64,000 nucleotides of DNA from Erythrobacter ani (GTDB taxonomy: Bacteria; Pseudomonadota; Alphaproteobacteria; Sphingomonadales; Sphingomonadaceae). Position 1 is the first letter of the stretch. Each line of letters starts with the position of its first letter. Both the position numbers and the translations under genes were made by a program. Below, piece after piece: positions 1 through 10,064 of this stretch. Below the pieces are notes generated by a model that was not told where the DNA came from, searched no databases, and saw nothing but the letters and a program-made list of their open reading frames with translations. Location: contig NZ_JAGSPB010000001.1 of the NCBI RefSeq assembly GCF_019204025.1, positions 620,001 to 684,000 on the forward strand, in the 5' to 3' direction.

Positions 1-282
1 ATCCATCAGCTGAGCCAGCGAGCGGACGAAGAATTCGCGCCCTCGCGCATCGAGCTTGGGCCATTTGAGCGCGGCTTCGTTGCCGATCGATTGACCGTGC
101 GAAACAACCGCGAATGCGGCGGAGCATCTCAGCAGCGCCTTGCTGTCCTGGGAAAGGCTGGGGCTGCCCTGGGAAAGGCTGGGGCTGTCCTGGGAAAGCC
201 TGGGCGCGGCCGCCGAAGCTGCGGGCGATGAATGTTGAATGCTGACGGCGAGGAGCGCTGCGCCAAGAACGTGAGTGAGCAT
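1..282 (-). CDS. Secreted hypothetical protein (3' end outside window)
   Basis: The reading frame is open from an ATG at 282 down to base 1 (94 codons) and runs off the left edge. The N-terminus looks like a Sec signal peptide (MLTHVLGAALLAVS...). Next comes a stretch built from three 21-bp units (146-208) that encodes an imperfect LSQDSPS-type repeat. The remaining part, containing LLRCSAAFAVV and GREFFVRSLAQLMD, resembles small uncharacterised secreted proteins that I associate with sphingomonads. The function is unknown. The overlapping Pro/Arg-rich frame on the same strand is only a shadow of the repeat. Confidence 0.6.
   Translation of the reverse strand, partial: MLTHVLGAALLAVSIQHSSPAASAAAPRLSQDSPSLSQGSPSLSQDSKALLRCSAAFAVVSHGQSIGNEAALKWPKLDARGREFFVRSLAQLMD
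146..208. repeat. 3 x 21-bp tandem repeat
   Basis: Three 21-bp units (146-166, 167-187, 188-208) share the core cctgggaaaggctgggg. The first two differ at one base and the third is more diverged. The repeat lies in the low-complexity segment just after the signal peptide of the secreted protein and stays in frame, so unit number could vary without breaking the gene. Confidence 0.8.
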
Positions 283-395
283 GGTGCAGGTCCTATCACA
301 GCGAAAGTGAACGGCCCACTACCGATCACCGCCCTTGCCGCAAAGGTACACCTCGCTTACGCAGGCGCTTCATTCAAACGAGGAGAAACCCGCCC

Positions 396-785
396 ATGAT
401 TAGCCACGTGATGATCGGCAGCAACAACATCGAACGCTCCAAAGCTTTCTATAACGCCGTTCTCGGTGTACTCGGCGCAGGCGAACCGATGGTGCATGTG
501 AACGATACCGGGCACACCCGGCTGTTCTACATGCACGGCGGCCACACCTTTTCGATCAGCGAGCCGATCAATGGCGAAGAGGCGAACTGCGCAAATGGTT
601 TTACCATCGGTTTCCAGTGCGACAGTCTTGAGCAGGTCACGAAGCTTCACGACGTGGCTATCGCCAATGGCGGGACGAGCGTGGAAGATCCTCCCGGTCC
701 GCGTGAGAGCACGATGGGTACGATGAATCTGTGCTACTTCCTCGACCCCGACGGCCACAAGGTGTGCGGCATCAACCGCGGCTAG
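396..785 (+). CDS. VOC-family (glyoxalase/bleomycin-resistance fold) protein
   Basis: This 129-aa protein has the length of a single VOC domain. The N-terminal SHVMIGSNNIERSKAFYNAV is the typical first beta-alpha unit with a candidate metal ligand at His4, and the C-terminal FLDPDGHKVCGINR is the typical last strand. A ribosome binding site (gaggag) sits about 13 nt before the ATG. VOC proteins are metal-dependent isomerases, dioxygenases or drug-binding proteins. Nothing here or in the neighbours tells which, so the substrate is unknown. The gene converges on metW with a 3-nt gap. Confidence 0.85.
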   Translation: MISHVMIGSNNIERSKAFYNAVLGVLGAGEPMVHVNDTGHTRLFYMHGGHTFSISEPINGEEANCANGFTIGFQCDSLEQVTKLHDVAIANGGTSVEDPPGPRESTMGTMNLCYFLDPDGHKVCGINRG

Positions 786-788
786 GTT

Positions 789-1376
789 CTAGCGCGACAA
801 TTGAAAAACGGCGAATTCGGCGCGCAAGTTTGCAGCTAGCGCGCCGATTTCGTTTTCATGCGCGAAATACCAAGCGCATTCGATACGGGCCCCCTTCGCG
901 CGGGCCAGTTCGCGAAAATCGTCGATCGTGACGTGGTGGATGTTGGTCGTTTCGAACCAGCTCACCGGGAGTGCCCGCGTCACCGGCATCCGGCCGCCGA
1001 ACATCAGCGCGGCGCGGGTGCGCCAATGCGCAAAGTTCGGAAAGCTGACGAACGCCTTCTCGCCCACACGGAGCAGCTCATCGAGGATCAGGTCGGGCCG
1101 CGTTGCAGTCTGCAGGGTCTGGCTGAGGATCGCGTAATCGAACGCCTTGTCCGGATAGTTCGCAAGGTCGGTGTTCGCATCGCCCTGTACCACCGAAAGC
1201 CCGCGAGCGACGCAGCGTTCCACCAGCGCTGCATCGAGTTCCATGCCGCGCGCATCGACATCGCTCACGCGTTCGAGCTCCGCCATTAGCGCGCCGTCGC
1301 CGCAGCCGATATCAAGCACCCGCGTACCGGGCGTGACATGCGCCGCGATGGCAGCAAGGTCTGGGCGCAGGCTCAT
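789..1376 (-). CDS. metW: Methionine biosynthesis protein MetW
   Basis: This 195-aa protein is a class I SAM-dependent methyltransferase-fold protein with motif I (VLDIGCGDG, residues 20-28) and the MetW-typical segments [17 protein letters not shown] and [13 protein letters not shown]. MetW accompanies MetX in many proteobacteria and is needed for full homoserine acyltransferase activity. Its start overlaps the metX stop by 4 bp (ATGA), so the two are translationally coupled. The length matches the family. The role comes from family knowledge and the operon supports it. Confidence 0.93.
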   Translation of the reverse strand: MSLRPDLAAIAAHVTPGTRVLDIGCGDGALMAELERVSDVDARGMELDAALVERCVARGLSVVQGDANTDLANYPDKAFDYAILSQTLQTATRPDLILDELLRVGEKAFVSFPNFAHWRTRAALMFGGRMPVTRALPVSWFETTNIHHVTIDDFRELARAKGARIECAWYFAHENEIGALAANLRAEFAVFQLSR

Positions 1377-2485
1377 TCAATGAAGCCCTGAACAACGCGG
1401 TCAAGCTGCTCGTGTTCAAGCAGGAAGCTATCATGTCCGTTGGGCGCGCTCAGCTCGACGAAGCTGACCTTTGCCCCGGCGGCATTGAGTGCATGGACGA
1501 TGTGGCGGCTTTCTGCTGTCGGATAGAGCCAGTCCGTATCGAAACTGACGAGACAGAACCGCGCGCTCGTTCCGTGGAAGGCGTTCGCGAGCTTCCCGCC
1601 ATGCTCCTCTGCCAGATCGAAATAATCCATCGCCCGGGTGATATAGAGATAGGAATTGGCATCGAAGCGCTGCGTGAAGCCGCTGCCCTGATATCTCAGG
1701 TAACTCTCGACCTGGAAATCGGCATCGAAGCCGAAGCTCTTTGCACCCCTCGTCCCGTCGGGCCGGTCCTGCAGCCGCCGACCGAATTTCTCGGTCAGTC
1801 CTTCCTCGGACAGATACGTGATGTGCGCCGCCATGCGCGCGACGGCAAGACCGTTGTCGGGCGATGCCCGGGTCGAATAATAATCACCATCGGCCCACGC
1901 GGGATCGGCCATGATCGCCTGCCGCCCGACCTCGTGGAACGCGATATTCTGCGCTGAATGTCTTGCAGTCGATGCGATGACGAGCACCCGCTTGGCGCGG
2001 CTCGGCCAATTGGCAGCCAGGCTCAACGCCTGCATCCCGCCCATCGAACCGCCGACAACCGCGTGCAGTTTTTCAATGCCCAGTCCATCGAGCAATGCGA
2101 CCAATCCGCGCACCATGTCGCGGATGGTAATGACCGGAAACCGCATCGCGTAAGCCGTGCCATCGGCAGCCTCGCTTGCCGGACCGGTCGAGCCCATGCA
2201 GCTGCCGATCACGTTGGCGCAAATCACGTGATGGCGGTTCGTGTCGATCGGCTTACCCGGTCCAACCATGCGTTCCCACCAACCGGACTTGCCCGTTATC
2301 GGATGCTCGCTCGCGACGTATTGATCGCCCGTCAGCGCGTGGCAAATGAGAATGGCGTTCGACCTGTCCGCCGCAAGGTCGCCGTAGGTTTCGTAAGCGA
2401 TCTGCGCCCCCGAAAGGACCTGCCCGCTGTCGAGTGGCAGGTCGTCCGGGATTGCGTATATGTTCGAGGCAGCACCGCTATTCAT
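1373..2485 (-). CDS. metX: Homoserine O-acetyltransferase MetX
   Basis: This 370-aa alpha/beta-hydrolase-fold enzyme acylates homoserine in the first committed step of methionine synthesis. The nucleophile elbow GGSMGG places Ser147. The catalytic Asp lies in SFDTDWLYP and the His in [11 protein letters not shown] (about His351). [11 protein letters not shown] and [10 protein letters not shown] are characteristic of the MetX family. The acyl donor (acetyl- or succinyl-CoA) cannot be fixed from these motifs alone. It is first in the metXW operon and is divergent from hisC across an 83-bp gap (2486-2568) that should hold both promoters. Confidence 0.93.
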   Translation of the reverse strand: MNSGAASNIYAIPDDLPLDSGQVLSGAQIAYETYGDLAADRSNAILICHALTGDQYVASEHPITGKSGWWERMVGPGKPIDTNRHHVICANVIGSCMGSTGPASEAADGTAYAMRFPVITIRDMVRGLVALLDGLGIEKLHAVVGGSMGGMQALSLAANWPSRAKRVLVIASTARHSAQNIAFHEVGRQAIMADPAWADGDYYSTRASPDNGLAVARMAAHITYLSEEGLTEKFGRRLQDRPDGTRGAKSFGFDADFQVESYLRYQGSGFTQRFDANSYLYITRAMDYFDLAEEHGGKLANAFHGTSARFCLVSFDTDWLYPTAESRHIVHALNAAGAKVSFVELSAPNGHDSFLLEHEQLDRVVQGFIE

Positions 2486-2568
2486 TGGCCGTGCGAATTG
2501 GGCGAGAGGTCGGTCTGTGTCAATTACACTGTTCTAATCCGGGTGAAGCGGTTATCGCCGCGGCCCTC

Positions 2569-3672
2569 ATGTCGACACTTCCCACGCCCAAACCCTGGAT
2601 CCTCGGAATACACGCCTACGTGCCGGGCAAGTCCACCGCGAGCGACGGCCGCGCGCTGGTCAAGCTATCGGCGAACGAGAACCCGCTCGGGACCAGCCCG
2701 GCTGCGCTTGAGGCGCTCGCGAGAGCTCGGACCGAAGCGGCAACCTATCCCGACCCTGCCTCGGCTGCGCTGCGCGAAAGGATCGCCGAGCTCTACAGTC
2801 TAGATGCGGACCGGATCGTCTGCGGCACGGGATCGGACGAACTGCTGAACCTCGCCGCGCAGGGGTTCGCCGGTCAGGGTGACGAGGTGCTGTTCAGCCG
2901 CCATTCGTTCTCGGTCTACGATATCGCGGCCAGGCGCTGCGGGGCGACGCCCGTAGAAGCCACCGACCGGGAATTCGCAGCCGATGTCGATGCGCTTCTC
3001 GGTGCGGTCACGGATCGGACAAGGGTGGTGTTCCTGGCCAACCCCAACAACCCGACCGGCACCTGGATTGCGCCCGAGGCGGTTCGGCGTCTGCACGCGG
3101 GTCTACCGACAGATGTATTGCTGGTGATCGACGAGGCGTATTGCGAGTATCTGGACCCGGCGATGCAACAGGTCGGTTTCGAGCTCGCTGCCGCCAACGA
3201 GAATGTTCTCGTGACGCGCACGTTCTCGAAGATTTACGGCCTCGCTGCAGAGCGTGTTGGCTGGGCGACCGGCGCGCCCCGTCTAATCGAAACACTGAAC
3301 CGCATTCGCGGGCCTTTCAACGTGACTGCAAGCGGCCAGAAAGCGGCGCTGGCCGCACTGGGTGACCAAGCTTTCGTCGAGCGCAGCCGCGCGCACAACC
3401 GCGCGGAAAGATCGCGCCTAAAAGACGCGGTCGCTGCGCTCGGCAATCACGGGCTTTCATCGGTGCCGAGCGAGGCGAATTTCCTGCTCGTCGAATTCAA
3501 GGGTGAGGTGTCTGCCGAAACCGCCCTGCAAGCCATTGCAGACGCAGGTTACGCTGTAAGGCACCTGCCCGAACCCGGTCTCAACCACGCGCTCAGGATC
3601 ACCATCGGGAAAAGCGACGACATGGACCGCGTGATTGCGGTTCTTCGCGAGCTGTGCGGAGAACCTGCGTGA
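2569..3672 (+). CDS. hisC: Histidinol-phosphate aminotransferase
   Basis: This 367-aa fold-type I PLP enzyme starts at the ATG of [11 protein letters not shown] longer upstream frame overlaps metX and is unlikely. Visible motifs are [17 protein letters not shown] (157-165), DEAYCEY (188-194) and the PLP lysine in [17 protein letters not shown] (Lys221). HisC-family enzymes transaminate histidinol phosphate, and in alphaproteobacteria often also aromatic precursors. Coupling to tyrA by a GTGA overlap fits a second role in tyrosine or phenylalanine synthesis; that part is inference. Confidence 0.92.
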   Translation: MSTLPTPKPWILGIHAYVPGKSTASDGRALVKLSANENPLGTSPAALEALARARTEAATYPDPASAALRERIAELYSLDADRIVCGTGSDELLNLAAQGFAGQGDEVLFSRHSFSVYDIAARRCGATPVEATDREFAADVDALLGAVTDRTRVVFLANPNNPTGTWIAPEAVRRLHAGLPTDVLLVIDEAYCEYLDPAMQQVGFELAAANENVLVTRTFSKIYGLAAERVGWATGAPRLIETLNRIRGPFNVTASGQKAALAALGDQAFVERSRAHNRAERSRLKDAVAALGNHGLSSVPSEANFLLVEFKGEVSAETALQAIADAGYAVRHLPEPGLNHALRITIGKSDDMDRVIAVLRELCGEPA

Positions 3673-4574
3673 TCCGCAAAGTCGCCATTATCGGACTCGG
3701 TCTGCTCGGCGGTTCGATTGGTCTCGCCATTCGGGAACATGCTGCTGGCATAAGCACGGCAGGATACGATTCCGACGCAGGCGTCCGCGATGCGGCGAAG
3801 GCGCGCGGCCTTGTGGCCAATGTGTGCGAGACCGCCGATGAAGCTGTGCGCGCGGCCGATTTGGTCATTCTCTGCGTACCGGTCGGCGCGATGGAGGAGG
3901 CCGCCCGATCCTTCGCCGATGCTCTTCCAGGCGGTGCGATCGTAAGCGATGTCGGTTCGTCGAAGCAGAGCGTCGGCAATGCATTGGCCGCCGCTCTTCC
4001 CGGGCGTACAATCATCCCTGCCCACCCGGTTGCGGGCACCGAGCAGAGTGGGCCGGAAGCAGGGTTTTCCAGCCTCTTCACCAACCGTTGGTGTATCCTC
4101 ACGCCGGGCGCTGACGCCGATCCCCATGCGGTCGAGGCAGTCAGCGCGTTCTGGACAAAACTCGGCGCGAATGTCGAAATCATGGATGCCGAGCATCACG
4201 ACCTCGTACTGGCCGTGACGAGCCACATCCCGCACCTCATTGCTTTCACGATCGTCGGGACAGCCAGCGATCTGGAAGAGGTAACGCGCAGCGAGGTCAT
4301 CAAGTATTCTGCCGGCGGCTTCCGCGACTTCACCCGCATCGCCGCATCCGATCCGGTGATGTGGCGCGATGTCTTCCTGTCAAACAAATCCGCCGTGCTG
4401 GAAATGCTCGGGCGGTTCAGCGAAGACCTGACGGCGCTGCAACGCGCCATCCGCTCTGGCGATGGTGATACACTGCACGACCTTTTCAGCCGGACCCGCG
4501 CAATCCGCCGGCAGGTAATCGAAGAGGGGCAGGATGACGACCGCCCAGATTTCGGGCGCGAGGACCATAGCTGA
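3669..4574 (+). CDS. tyrA: Prephenate/arogenate dehydrogenase (TyrA family)
   Basis: The 301-aa protein begins with an NAD(P)-binding Rossmann motif (GLGLLGGS, residues 9-16). It carries [13 protein letters not shown] and [11 protein letters not shown], both typical of TyrA. I chose the GTG at 3669 because it forms a GTGA overlap with the hisC stop and has CGGAG about 8 nt upstream. A GTG at 3654 would add five residues. It oxidatively decarboxylates prephenate or arogenate toward tyrosine. It converges on plsC with a 12-nt gap. Confidence 0.92.
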   Translation: MIRKVAIIGLGLLGGSIGLAIREHAAGISTAGYDSDAGVRDAAKARGLVANVCETADEAVRAADLVILCVPVGAMEEAARSFADALPGGAIVSDVGSSKQSVGNALAAALPGRTIIPAHPVAGTEQSGPEAGFSSLFTNRWCILTPGADADPHAVEAVSAFWTKLGANVEIMDAEHHDLVLAVTSHIPHLIAFTIVGTASDLEEVTRSEVIKYSAGGFRDFTRIAASDPVMWRDVFLSNKSAVLEMLGRFSEDLTALQRAIRSGDGDTLHDLFSRTRAIRRQVIEEGQDDDRPDFGREDHS

Positions 4575-4586
4575 GGCGAAAGAGCG

Positions 4587-5276
4587 CTAATTCAGTGCGT
4601 TGATTGCCGTATGCACGCGCTCTTCGATTTCGCCGCGTGACAGCCCCGAAGGTATGGTTTCGCCGACGCGGTAGGTGATTGTGCCCGGCCGCTTGTCGAA
4701 GCGGTGATAGAGCGGCCCACTGTTCACGGCGATCGGCACGACCGGCAGACCAAGCAATTTGTAAATCCCCGCAAAGCCCGATTGGAGCGGCGGTTTCTCG
4801 CCGTGAGGCACGCGTGTACCTTCGGGAAAAATCACCAGCGGACGCCCTTCGCTGACGCGCTGGCGTGCATTGGCAATCATTTGCCGGAGGGAACGCGCCC
4901 CGCCATCGCGTGCTACGGGCACGAGGCCATAAACCTTCGCGGAATACCCCCAACCGGGGATCATGAAGAGCTCGCGCTTGGCGAACACAGTGGGGAAGCT
5001 GAACAGGCGCGGCATGTCGATCGCTTCGAAAAAGCTTTCATGCTTGACCGCGATCAACACCGGCTCGTCGGGGATCTCGCCCTCTTGCCTGATCGTGATG
5101 CCAAGCAGACTGCAAACGCACCATCGATGCCACACGCCCCAAAGCGCCACGACGCCTTTCAGCCGCTCGCGTCCAAATGGGATCGCAAGGACGGACGCCA
5201 CGACCAGGATCGCAGAGAACCCGTAGAACAGCGGGTAGAACAGCAGGCTGCGCAGGATTGCGAGAAGAGTTTTCAA
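4587..5276 (-). CDS. plsC: 1-acyl-sn-glycerol-3-phosphate acyltransferase (PlsC family)
   Basis: This 229-aa membrane-anchored acyltransferase has an N-terminal transmembrane segment (about residues 11-33). The catalytic HX4D/E-type box is seen as KHESFFEAID (His79) and the glycerophosphate-binding box as FPEGTR (150-155). Glu replaces the usual Asp at the fifth position of the catalytic box. The family makes phosphatidic acid from lysophosphatidic acid, but some members acylate other lipids. Its start overlaps the upstream YdcF-type gene by 4 bp. Confidence 0.85.
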   Translation of the reverse strand: MKTLLAILRSLLFYPLFYGFSAILVVASVLAIPFGRERLKGVVALWGVWHRWCVCSLLGITIRQEGEIPDEPVLIAVKHESFFEAIDMPRLFSFPTVFAKRELFMIPGWGYSAKVYGLVPVARDGGARSLRQMIANARQRVSEGRPLVIFPEGTRVPHGEKPPLQSGFAGIYKLLGLPVVPIAVNSGPLYHRFDKRPGTITYRVGETIPSGLSRGEIEERVHTAINALN

Positions 5277-5806
5277 AACCCGATAAGCCCGGCCACCCAG
5301 CTTGCGAGCAGCTTATGATATTCAAGGAAAAGACTGGCGAAGCTTGGCTCCGAGGGCACGGCATCGCGGACGACTTCGACGCTGGACGGCAATGCGCGCG
5401 ACAATTCGCCCGCGGCGCGGCGCATGTGCCAGTCGGTCGTGACGAGCCTAAGCGTGCGCACTCCGTTATCCTCGACCCATTGCGCCGTTTCCGCTGCATT
5501 GCTGCGCGTATCGACGGCCGAAAATCCAAGGGTGATGCAGCACTCCAGCTGCCTTTCATCGACTTCGAACTCGGCCGCGAATTCGCCCGGCGTCACCTCA
5601 CGGTCGACCCCGCTTACCAGCATGCGTTCGGCCAGCCCGTCATTGAGAACGGCAAGACCTTGGGCGATGCGGCCCTCCCCGCCGGTCGGAACGACCACAG
5701 CATCGGTCGCAATCCCGTCCGCAGGCTCGGGCAGCGCGAAAGCAAACCAGACGAAGCCCAGCGCCCACACCAAGACAACCGCAGAAATCGCTCTTCGAAA
5801 CACCAT
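5273..5806 (-). CDS. YdcF/SanA-type DUF218 membrane protein
   Basis: The 177-aa protein has one N-terminal transmembrane segment (about residues 6-27). A DUF218-like domain follows with VVPTGGEGRIAQGLAVL, LVSGVDREV, ETAQWVEDN and LVTTDWHMRRA. The glycine- and histidine-containing motifs match YdcF, ElyC and SanA proteins, which are linked to cell-envelope integrity. The substrate is unknown. It lies in a run ftsE-ftsX-ydcF-plsC on the same strand and overlaps plsC by 4 bp, so co-transcription is likely. Confidence 0.75.
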   Translation of the reverse strand: MVFRRAISAVVLVWALGFVWFAFALPEPADGIATDAVVVPTGGEGRIAQGLAVLNDGLAERMLVSGVDREVTPGEFAAEFEVDERQLECCITLGFSAVDTRSNAAETAQWVEDNGVRTLRLVTTDWHMRRAAGELSRALPSSVEVVRDAVPSEPSFASLFLEYHKLLASWVAGLIGF

Positions 5807-5815
5807 GGTCCAGTC

Positions 5816-6772
5816 TTATAACATCGACCTGAGAGCAAGCTTAATTGTGATCCGTCCGGTCACAAGCGCGAGCAGGACGCCGGCGACCGGGACCAGGGCG
5901 ATTACAACCCAGTCTTGCCATCCGAGTGCACCTCCGCCGATCATCCCGCTGTTCAGGGCCGAGAACTGCTGGCTCAGCAGCCAAACGGCGCCGACGCCTA
6001 CGAAGAGGCCGATTGTCGCCCCAAAAGCGGCATCCCTCAGGACGGATCGCTGAAAGATGCGCGTCACCTGCGCATCCGTCGCGCCGAGCAAGTGAAGTAT
6101 CTCGACGGTGTCCTCGTGATTTGAAAAAGCACTGCGCGCGGCAAGCCAAACCGCCGCGGCCGTGGCGAGGGCGACGAGCGCGATGAGCGCCAGAGCAAGA
6201 TATTGCAGGGCGGAAAGCGCATCGTAGACCGGGCGAAGCCAGTCGGACTGCGCATCGATCCGCGCTTCGGGAACGACCGCTTCCAGCGCGCTCTCGAGCT
6301 CGGCAATATCGGCCCCCGTGACACTGCGGCTCAACTCGACATCGATCAGGGCCGGGATCGGCACTTCGTCACTTTGCGCCGCTGACCCCAGCCACGGCTC
6401 GATGAGCGCGATCAATTCTTCTTCGGGTACCACTCGTACGGATGTGACCAGCGGCTGCTCTGTCATCACATCGGCCGCAGCGCGGGTGAGGCGCGCTCGG
6501 CGCGCAGCATCTGCCTCCGTGATCTGGATCGTGACCGCATCGGACAGGTCGGCGCGCGCGCTATCGGCAAGGTTTCGCAGCGACAGACCCCCTGCTGCGG
6601 AGACCACGACGAGCGCGATCAGGATCGCGATGACCCACGGGATCGGGCCGCCGAAACGCGTCTGGGGTAGCAGCTTTGCAGCAAGCGCGCCCGAAATGCT
6701 GGTTTCGCCATCGCGGGCTGGTGGCTTCGCGATCTGGGATTTCGACTGCTCGGGAAGCGGGGGGAGGCTCAC
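5816..6772 (-). CDS. ftsX: Cell division protein FtsX
   Basis: This 318-aa permease-like subunit of the FtsEX complex transmits ATP-driven conformational changes to periplasmic peptidoglycan hydrolases at the septum. There is a transmembrane helix after about 45 cytoplasmic residues (IPWVIAILIALVVVSAA), a periplasmic domain, then three C-terminal helices with HLLGATDAQVTRIFQR between them. The GTG at 6772 overlaps the ftsE stop as GTGA. A longer frame extends into ftsE and is a shadow. Confidence 0.9.
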   Translation of the reverse strand: MSLPPLPEQSKSQIAKPPARDGETSISGALAAKLLPQTRFGGPIPWVIAILIALVVVSAAGGLSLRNLADSARADLSDAVTIQITEADAARRARLTRAAADVMTEQPLVTSVRVVPEEELIALIEPWLGSAAQSDEVPIPALIDVELSRSVTGADIAELESALEAVVPEARIDAQSDWLRPVYDALSALQYLALALIALVALATAAAVWLAARSAFSNHEDTVEILHLLGATDAQVTRIFQRSVLRDAAFGATIGLFVGVGAVWLLSQQFSALNSGMIGGGALGWQDWVVIALVPVAGVLLALVTGRITIKLALRSML

Positions 6773-7521
6773 GGGGCGCTCTTCCGGGGTTGATGCACCC
6801 TGCCCGGTTCTGTCCGCGGGGGAAACCGCAATGCGCCGGTAGGGTCGGACAGCCGGCCCTTCTGCAGCCGCATGATGAGCGATTCCGGCACTTTCTTCAG
6901 CAGGTGGACATCGTGCGTGGCGACCACGACTGTCGTTCCCACCCGGTTGTTCAGCGCCTCGAACAAACGCAGCAGCTTGAGCGCCATGTCCGGATCCACA
7001 TTGCCGGTCGGCTCGTCGGCGATCAGCATGCGCGGGCGCGCGATAACAGCGCGCGCGATGGCCACCCTTTGCTGCTCTCCTCCGGACATGGTCGCCGGCA
7101 CGGCCTGCGCACGGTGCGTCAGGCCGACCCATTCGAGCATATCCGACACGGCCTTCATCACCTTGCCCTCAGTTGCGCCCGAAAGCCTCAGCGGGAGCGC
7201 GACATTGTCGAATGCGGAGAGATGCTGCACCAGCCGGAAATCCTGGAACACGACGCCCAGCCGACGCCGGAAATCGGGCAGTCGCTCGCGCGGCAAGGTA
7301 ATCATGTCCCGGCCGAACATTCGAATGGCCCCGCGCGATGGTCGCTGCATCAGGTAAAGCAGCTTGAGCAGGCTCGTCTTGCCAGCCCCGCTGGCACCCG
7401 TCAGGAAATAGAAACTGCCCGGATGGAGAGTGAAGCTCAAGTCGCTGAGCACCTCCGGATCGGTGCCATAGCGCAGCCCGACATTGTCGAATTTCACGAT
7501 CTCGTTCGGGCTGTCGCTCAT
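6769..7521 (-). CDS. ftsE: Cell division ATP-binding protein FtsE
   Basis: This 250-aa ABC ATPase has Walker A GASGAGKT (42-49), signature MSGGEQQ (145-151) and Walker [10 protein letters not shown] (from 165). FtsE couples ATP hydrolysis to FtsX at the division site. It is first in the run with ftsX. The 5' side is divergent from the zinc-ribbon protein, with a gap of about 180 bp. The C-terminal extension after about residue 225 (Arg- and Pro-rich) is slightly longer than in the E. coli protein. Confidence 0.92.
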   Translation of the reverse strand: MSDSPNEIVKFDNVGLRYGTDPEVLSDLSFTLHPGSFYFLTGASGAGKTSLLKLLYLMQRPSRGAIRMFGRDMITLPRERLPDFRRRLGVVFQDFRLVQHLSAFDNVALPLRLSGATEGKVMKAVSDMLEWVGLTHRAQAVPATMSGGEQQRVAIARAVIARPRMLIADEPTGNVDPDMALKLLRLFEALNNRVGTTVVVATHDVHLLKKVPESLIMRLQKGRLSDPTGALRFPPRTEPGRVHQPRKSAP

Positions 7522-7699
7522 CGCGCGGGCTTAACAGTGGCGTTCGGCAGGTGGAAGCGGTTCATGGCAACTAACATGTGGGTTTGCGCACCTGAAAGCG
7601 CAATTTTGATGCATCAATGTGGAAAAAGGCGCTCAATTGCGGGCTGAGCGCGTCCGGACCCTTGTAGAGTTACGGCCCATCATTAATGCCAAGCGGGCG

Positions 7700-8698
7700 A
7701 TGATTATATCCTGCCCTGCCTGCTCAACGCGGTACGTCGTGCCGGATACCGCTATCGGTATCGAGGGTCGCACGGTTCGCTGCGCCAAGTGCAAGCACAG
7801 CTGGTTTCAGGATGGCGAGCCGATCGATCTGCCTGATCGCCCTGCCGAAGCCGAGGATCGATCGAGCATAAGGCCCGAACGCAGCGCATCGGAAGACCCT
7901 GCACCTGCTGCGCCGCCCCCAGCTCCACCCCCGCCGCCCGTTCACGAGCAAGAGCCACCGGAGCCTGAGCCCGAGACACCGGCCGCGACCGATGGCACCG
8001 AACCTGCACCATCGATCAGTTTCTGGCGGACCGACGATCGCGCCGCGCAGGGCGTGCATCCTGCCGACCCGGTTGCAGGCGGCATCGCGGCAAGCGCTCT
8101 CAAACGCGAAGAGAGCGCACAAGATCACTACGAAGAGGCCGAAGCTGCGTCCGAGGCCGAATCTTACGAGGAAGAGTACACTCACGACGACCCGGTCGAA
8201 GAAGCGTTCGACGATCACGATTACGATGATGACTCCTCGCAATTCGATTATGCGCCGCCATTCAGCGCGCGTCGCAACCCGCTCAAAATGTGGACGATCG
8301 CTGCGGCTATATTCGCCCTGCTCGCCACGGGAACGGTTTTCGCGGTGAATTATTACGGTCTGCCCAGTTGGCTTCCCGTCAACCAGCCGACCTTCGGCAT
8401 CGGAAAACCCGATCTGACACTCGAATTTCCGGCGGACCAGCAACGGACCGAAGAGCTCGAGACAGGGACCGAGATCTTTCGCGTACGGGGCACGATCACA
8501 AATGCAGGCCGCGACACCGTCTCGGTCCCGTCGTTATTGGTCGTGTTCAGCGACGAGCGCGACCGGCAAGTCGGCACCTGGCCGATCGTCCCAGCCAAAC
8601 GGGAGCTCACGCCTGGCGAGAGCCTGAACGTCACGGAAGCGATCTCGGACGTTCCAGCGGCGGCAAAGGTCGTAGAGATCGGCTGGGCGCCCAACTAA
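7700..8698 (+). CDS. MJ0042-type zinc-ribbon, single-TM protein with C-terminal DUF3426-like domain
   Basis: The 332-aa protein starts with a CxxC...CxxC zinc ribbon (Cys5, Cys8, Cys28, Cys31) of the MJ0042 type. Next is a Pro/Glu/Asp-rich disordered linker of about 150 residues, a transmembrane helix ([18 protein letters not shown]), and an extracytoplasmic beta-rich domain ending near VEIGWAPN that resembles DUF3426. This layout is common in alpha- and betaproteobacteria. A regulatory or envelope-sensing role is often assumed but unproven. An upstream in-frame start lacks support; the ATG at 7700 gives the canonical MIISCPAC opening. Confidence 0.85.
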   Translation: MIISCPACSTRYVVPDTAIGIEGRTVRCAKCKHSWFQDGEPIDLPDRPAEAEDRSSIRPERSASEDPAPAAPPPAPPPPPVHEQEPPEPEPETPAATDGTEPAPSISFWRTDDRAAQGVHPADPVAGGIAASALKREESAQDHYEEAEAASEAESYEEEYTHDDPVEEAFDDHDYDDDSSQFDYAPPFSARRNPLKMWTIAAAIFALLATGTVFAVNYYGLPSWLPVNQPTFGIGKPDLTLEFPADQQRTEELETGTEIFRVRGTITNAGRDTVSVPSLLVVFSDERDRQVGTWPIVPAKRELTPGESLNVTEAISDVPAAAKVVEIGWAPN

Positions 8699-8845
8699 AC
8701 GCTCGGCAAGCGCCAGCCAGTTCAGGTAAATTCGGGCAAGTTCTGCGTAACCACGCAGCAAAGCTCTTGCGCCCCGCGACACCCCTTGCTACGGGCGCGC
8801 TCCTACCAGGGGCAGCGTATTCTTCGCGGCCCTGAATACCTGAGT

Positions 8846-8932
8846 GCGGTCGTGGCGGAACTGGTAGACGCGCAACGTTGAGGTCGTTGTGGGCTAACGC
8901 CCGTGGAAGTTCGAGTCTTCTCGACCGCACCA
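8846..8932 (+). tRNA. tRNA-Leu (GAG)
   Basis: An 87-nt class II tRNA. The acceptor GCGGTCG pairs with CGACCGC. The anticodon stem-loop is CAACG-TTGAGGT-CGTTG with anticodon GAG. A variable arm (GTGGGCTAACGCCCGT) and a T-arm containing TTCGAGT follow, and CCA is encoded. It marks the left end of the accessory block; tRNA-Leu genes are frequent integration sites, but no direct repeat of its 3' end was found by eye elsewhere in the window. Confidence 0.95.
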
Positions 8933-9268
8933 TTACTCTTTTCCCAGAGCTGAAGATATTACCACGAGGGCCTCAGTAATTCTGGGCCTTTGGATCGGCG
9001 CATTGACGTATACCAGACCATCAAATGGAACCATTTTATTACATACCGGGGTGGGTAGAAGAGCAGCACATGAGGTTTGGCGTACTCACATAGGTCAAGG
9101 CGAAGAACCTAGCCTATGACACTCAAGCCGATGGTTATGCCCGATCGCTCATGGAACGCGACCACAGCGCTGCGTGCAGTATGCCGCGACTTGTTATCTA
9201 TGACATTTGATTGACCTGGATTTGTGCCGACCCGGTTGGATGATCACCGGATTGATCGCGTTCCGATG
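8933..9268. other. Intergenic, no gene seen
   Basis: About 335 bp between tRNA-Leu and the VirB2-like gene. Frames are short and broken in all six readings and I recognise no protein remnant. There is no terminator-like hairpin with a T tract. It could be scar DNA from element integration and decay next to the tRNA; that is inference. Confidence 0.5.
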
Positions 9269-9595
9269 CTAAGTGCCCGAATACGGATCAAAGGGATTGC
9301 TGTTCTGATTGGTTTCAACATTGCGCTCAGGCAAGGGGCTATGCTCAATTGCTTGCGCTGGCGCTGGCAAGGCCGCCTCTCCTCGCGGAACAAACTCCAT
9401 GAATGACTGAGCAATCTCACCTGAGGCAATGAGCAGGAAACTGCCGGCGACCACCAAGCCTGCGCGCTTGAACGAGATTTCTCCATTCAACATCCGAAAT
9501 GCCGCGAACGCAATTCCAAGCGTCAGGAAAGCTGTCACCAACGGACCGGTGACTACCCCAACAATCCAGCCCAGTGCGGATTCAAGAGATGTCAT
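9269..9595 (-). CDS. VirB2/TrbC-like pilin-family membrane protein
   Basis: Starting from the ATG of MTSLESALGWIV the protein has 108 residues, with two hydrophobic segments (VTGPLVTAFLTLGIAFAA and AGLVVAGSFLLIASG) separated by a short polar turn (NGEISFKR), as in VirB2/TrbC pilins of conjugative type IV secretion. It ends with NPFDPYSGT. A second VirB2-like gene at 33.2 kb has the same two-helix plan and a DPYAG tail. No other secretion gene is adjacent, so it looks like an isolated remnant. An upstream start at 9625 would add 10 residues. Confidence 0.55.
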   Translation of the reverse strand: MTSLESALGWIVGVVTGPLVTAFLTLGIAFAAFRMLNGEISFKRAGLVVAGSFLLIASGEIAQSFMEFVPRGEAALPAPAQAIEHSPLPERNVETNQNSNPFDPYSGT

Positions 9596-9732
9596 TTGGC
9601 ACTTTGTGGCCGATGAACGGCCCATACGGATGCGGAAAAGATAGCGTGGGCTTGCCAGTCATTGTGTTTTCGAGGCTCACCATCACTGTCCCTAGAAACC
9701 GCGAATGAATGCTCTTACTTCATCGAGGGCCA

Positions 9733-9978
9733 CTATGTTGTTCGTGCCGTCGGTGCGCTTTGCCGACAGCACGATGCGTATCCTGCTGTGGGCAAAGGCG
9801 GGTTAGCCCCGACTGCGGTAAAACAGCATCCAATCTTCGTCCAGCTTGTAGTGCTACATGCTTCGGCGCTTAAGTTGGTCAGCGTGTGAGGAAGCATGCA
9901 TTGCTGTGGCGACGCTGAGCTCATCACGGGCAAGGAGCTGAATATCAAGACCGGGAAAACGAATACTCGCATCAGCAA
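9733..9978 (-). pseudogene. N-terminal remnant of a secreted QQC..PHTL protein
   Basis: An 81-codon frame opens with a signal-peptide-like segment and then QQCMLPHTLTN. This closely parallels the start of the intact gene at 10065-11078 (AQQCVVPHTLVN). After that the similarity is lost, and the rest (many Cys, Ser and Thr) does not look like a real fold. It is best read as a truncated paralogue whose coding sequence has been replaced or frameshifted. Confidence 0.4.
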
Positions 9979-10064
9979 ACTCCCTCTCGCTTATGGCAAT
10001 GCCTTGTAGCACTGAAAAATGGTGTTCTCCCAGCAAGTGGATGACATGATCTCGACGCTGAATA

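Noticed and set aside
129..329. Small Pro/Arg-rich protein
   Set aside because: It is an alternative frame of the 21-bp tandem repeat in the secreted-protein gene on the same strand.
8933..9268. Integrase or attachment-site remnant next to tRNA-Leu
   Set aside because: Suggestive location only; no integrase motif and no repeat of the tRNA 3' end could be found by eye.
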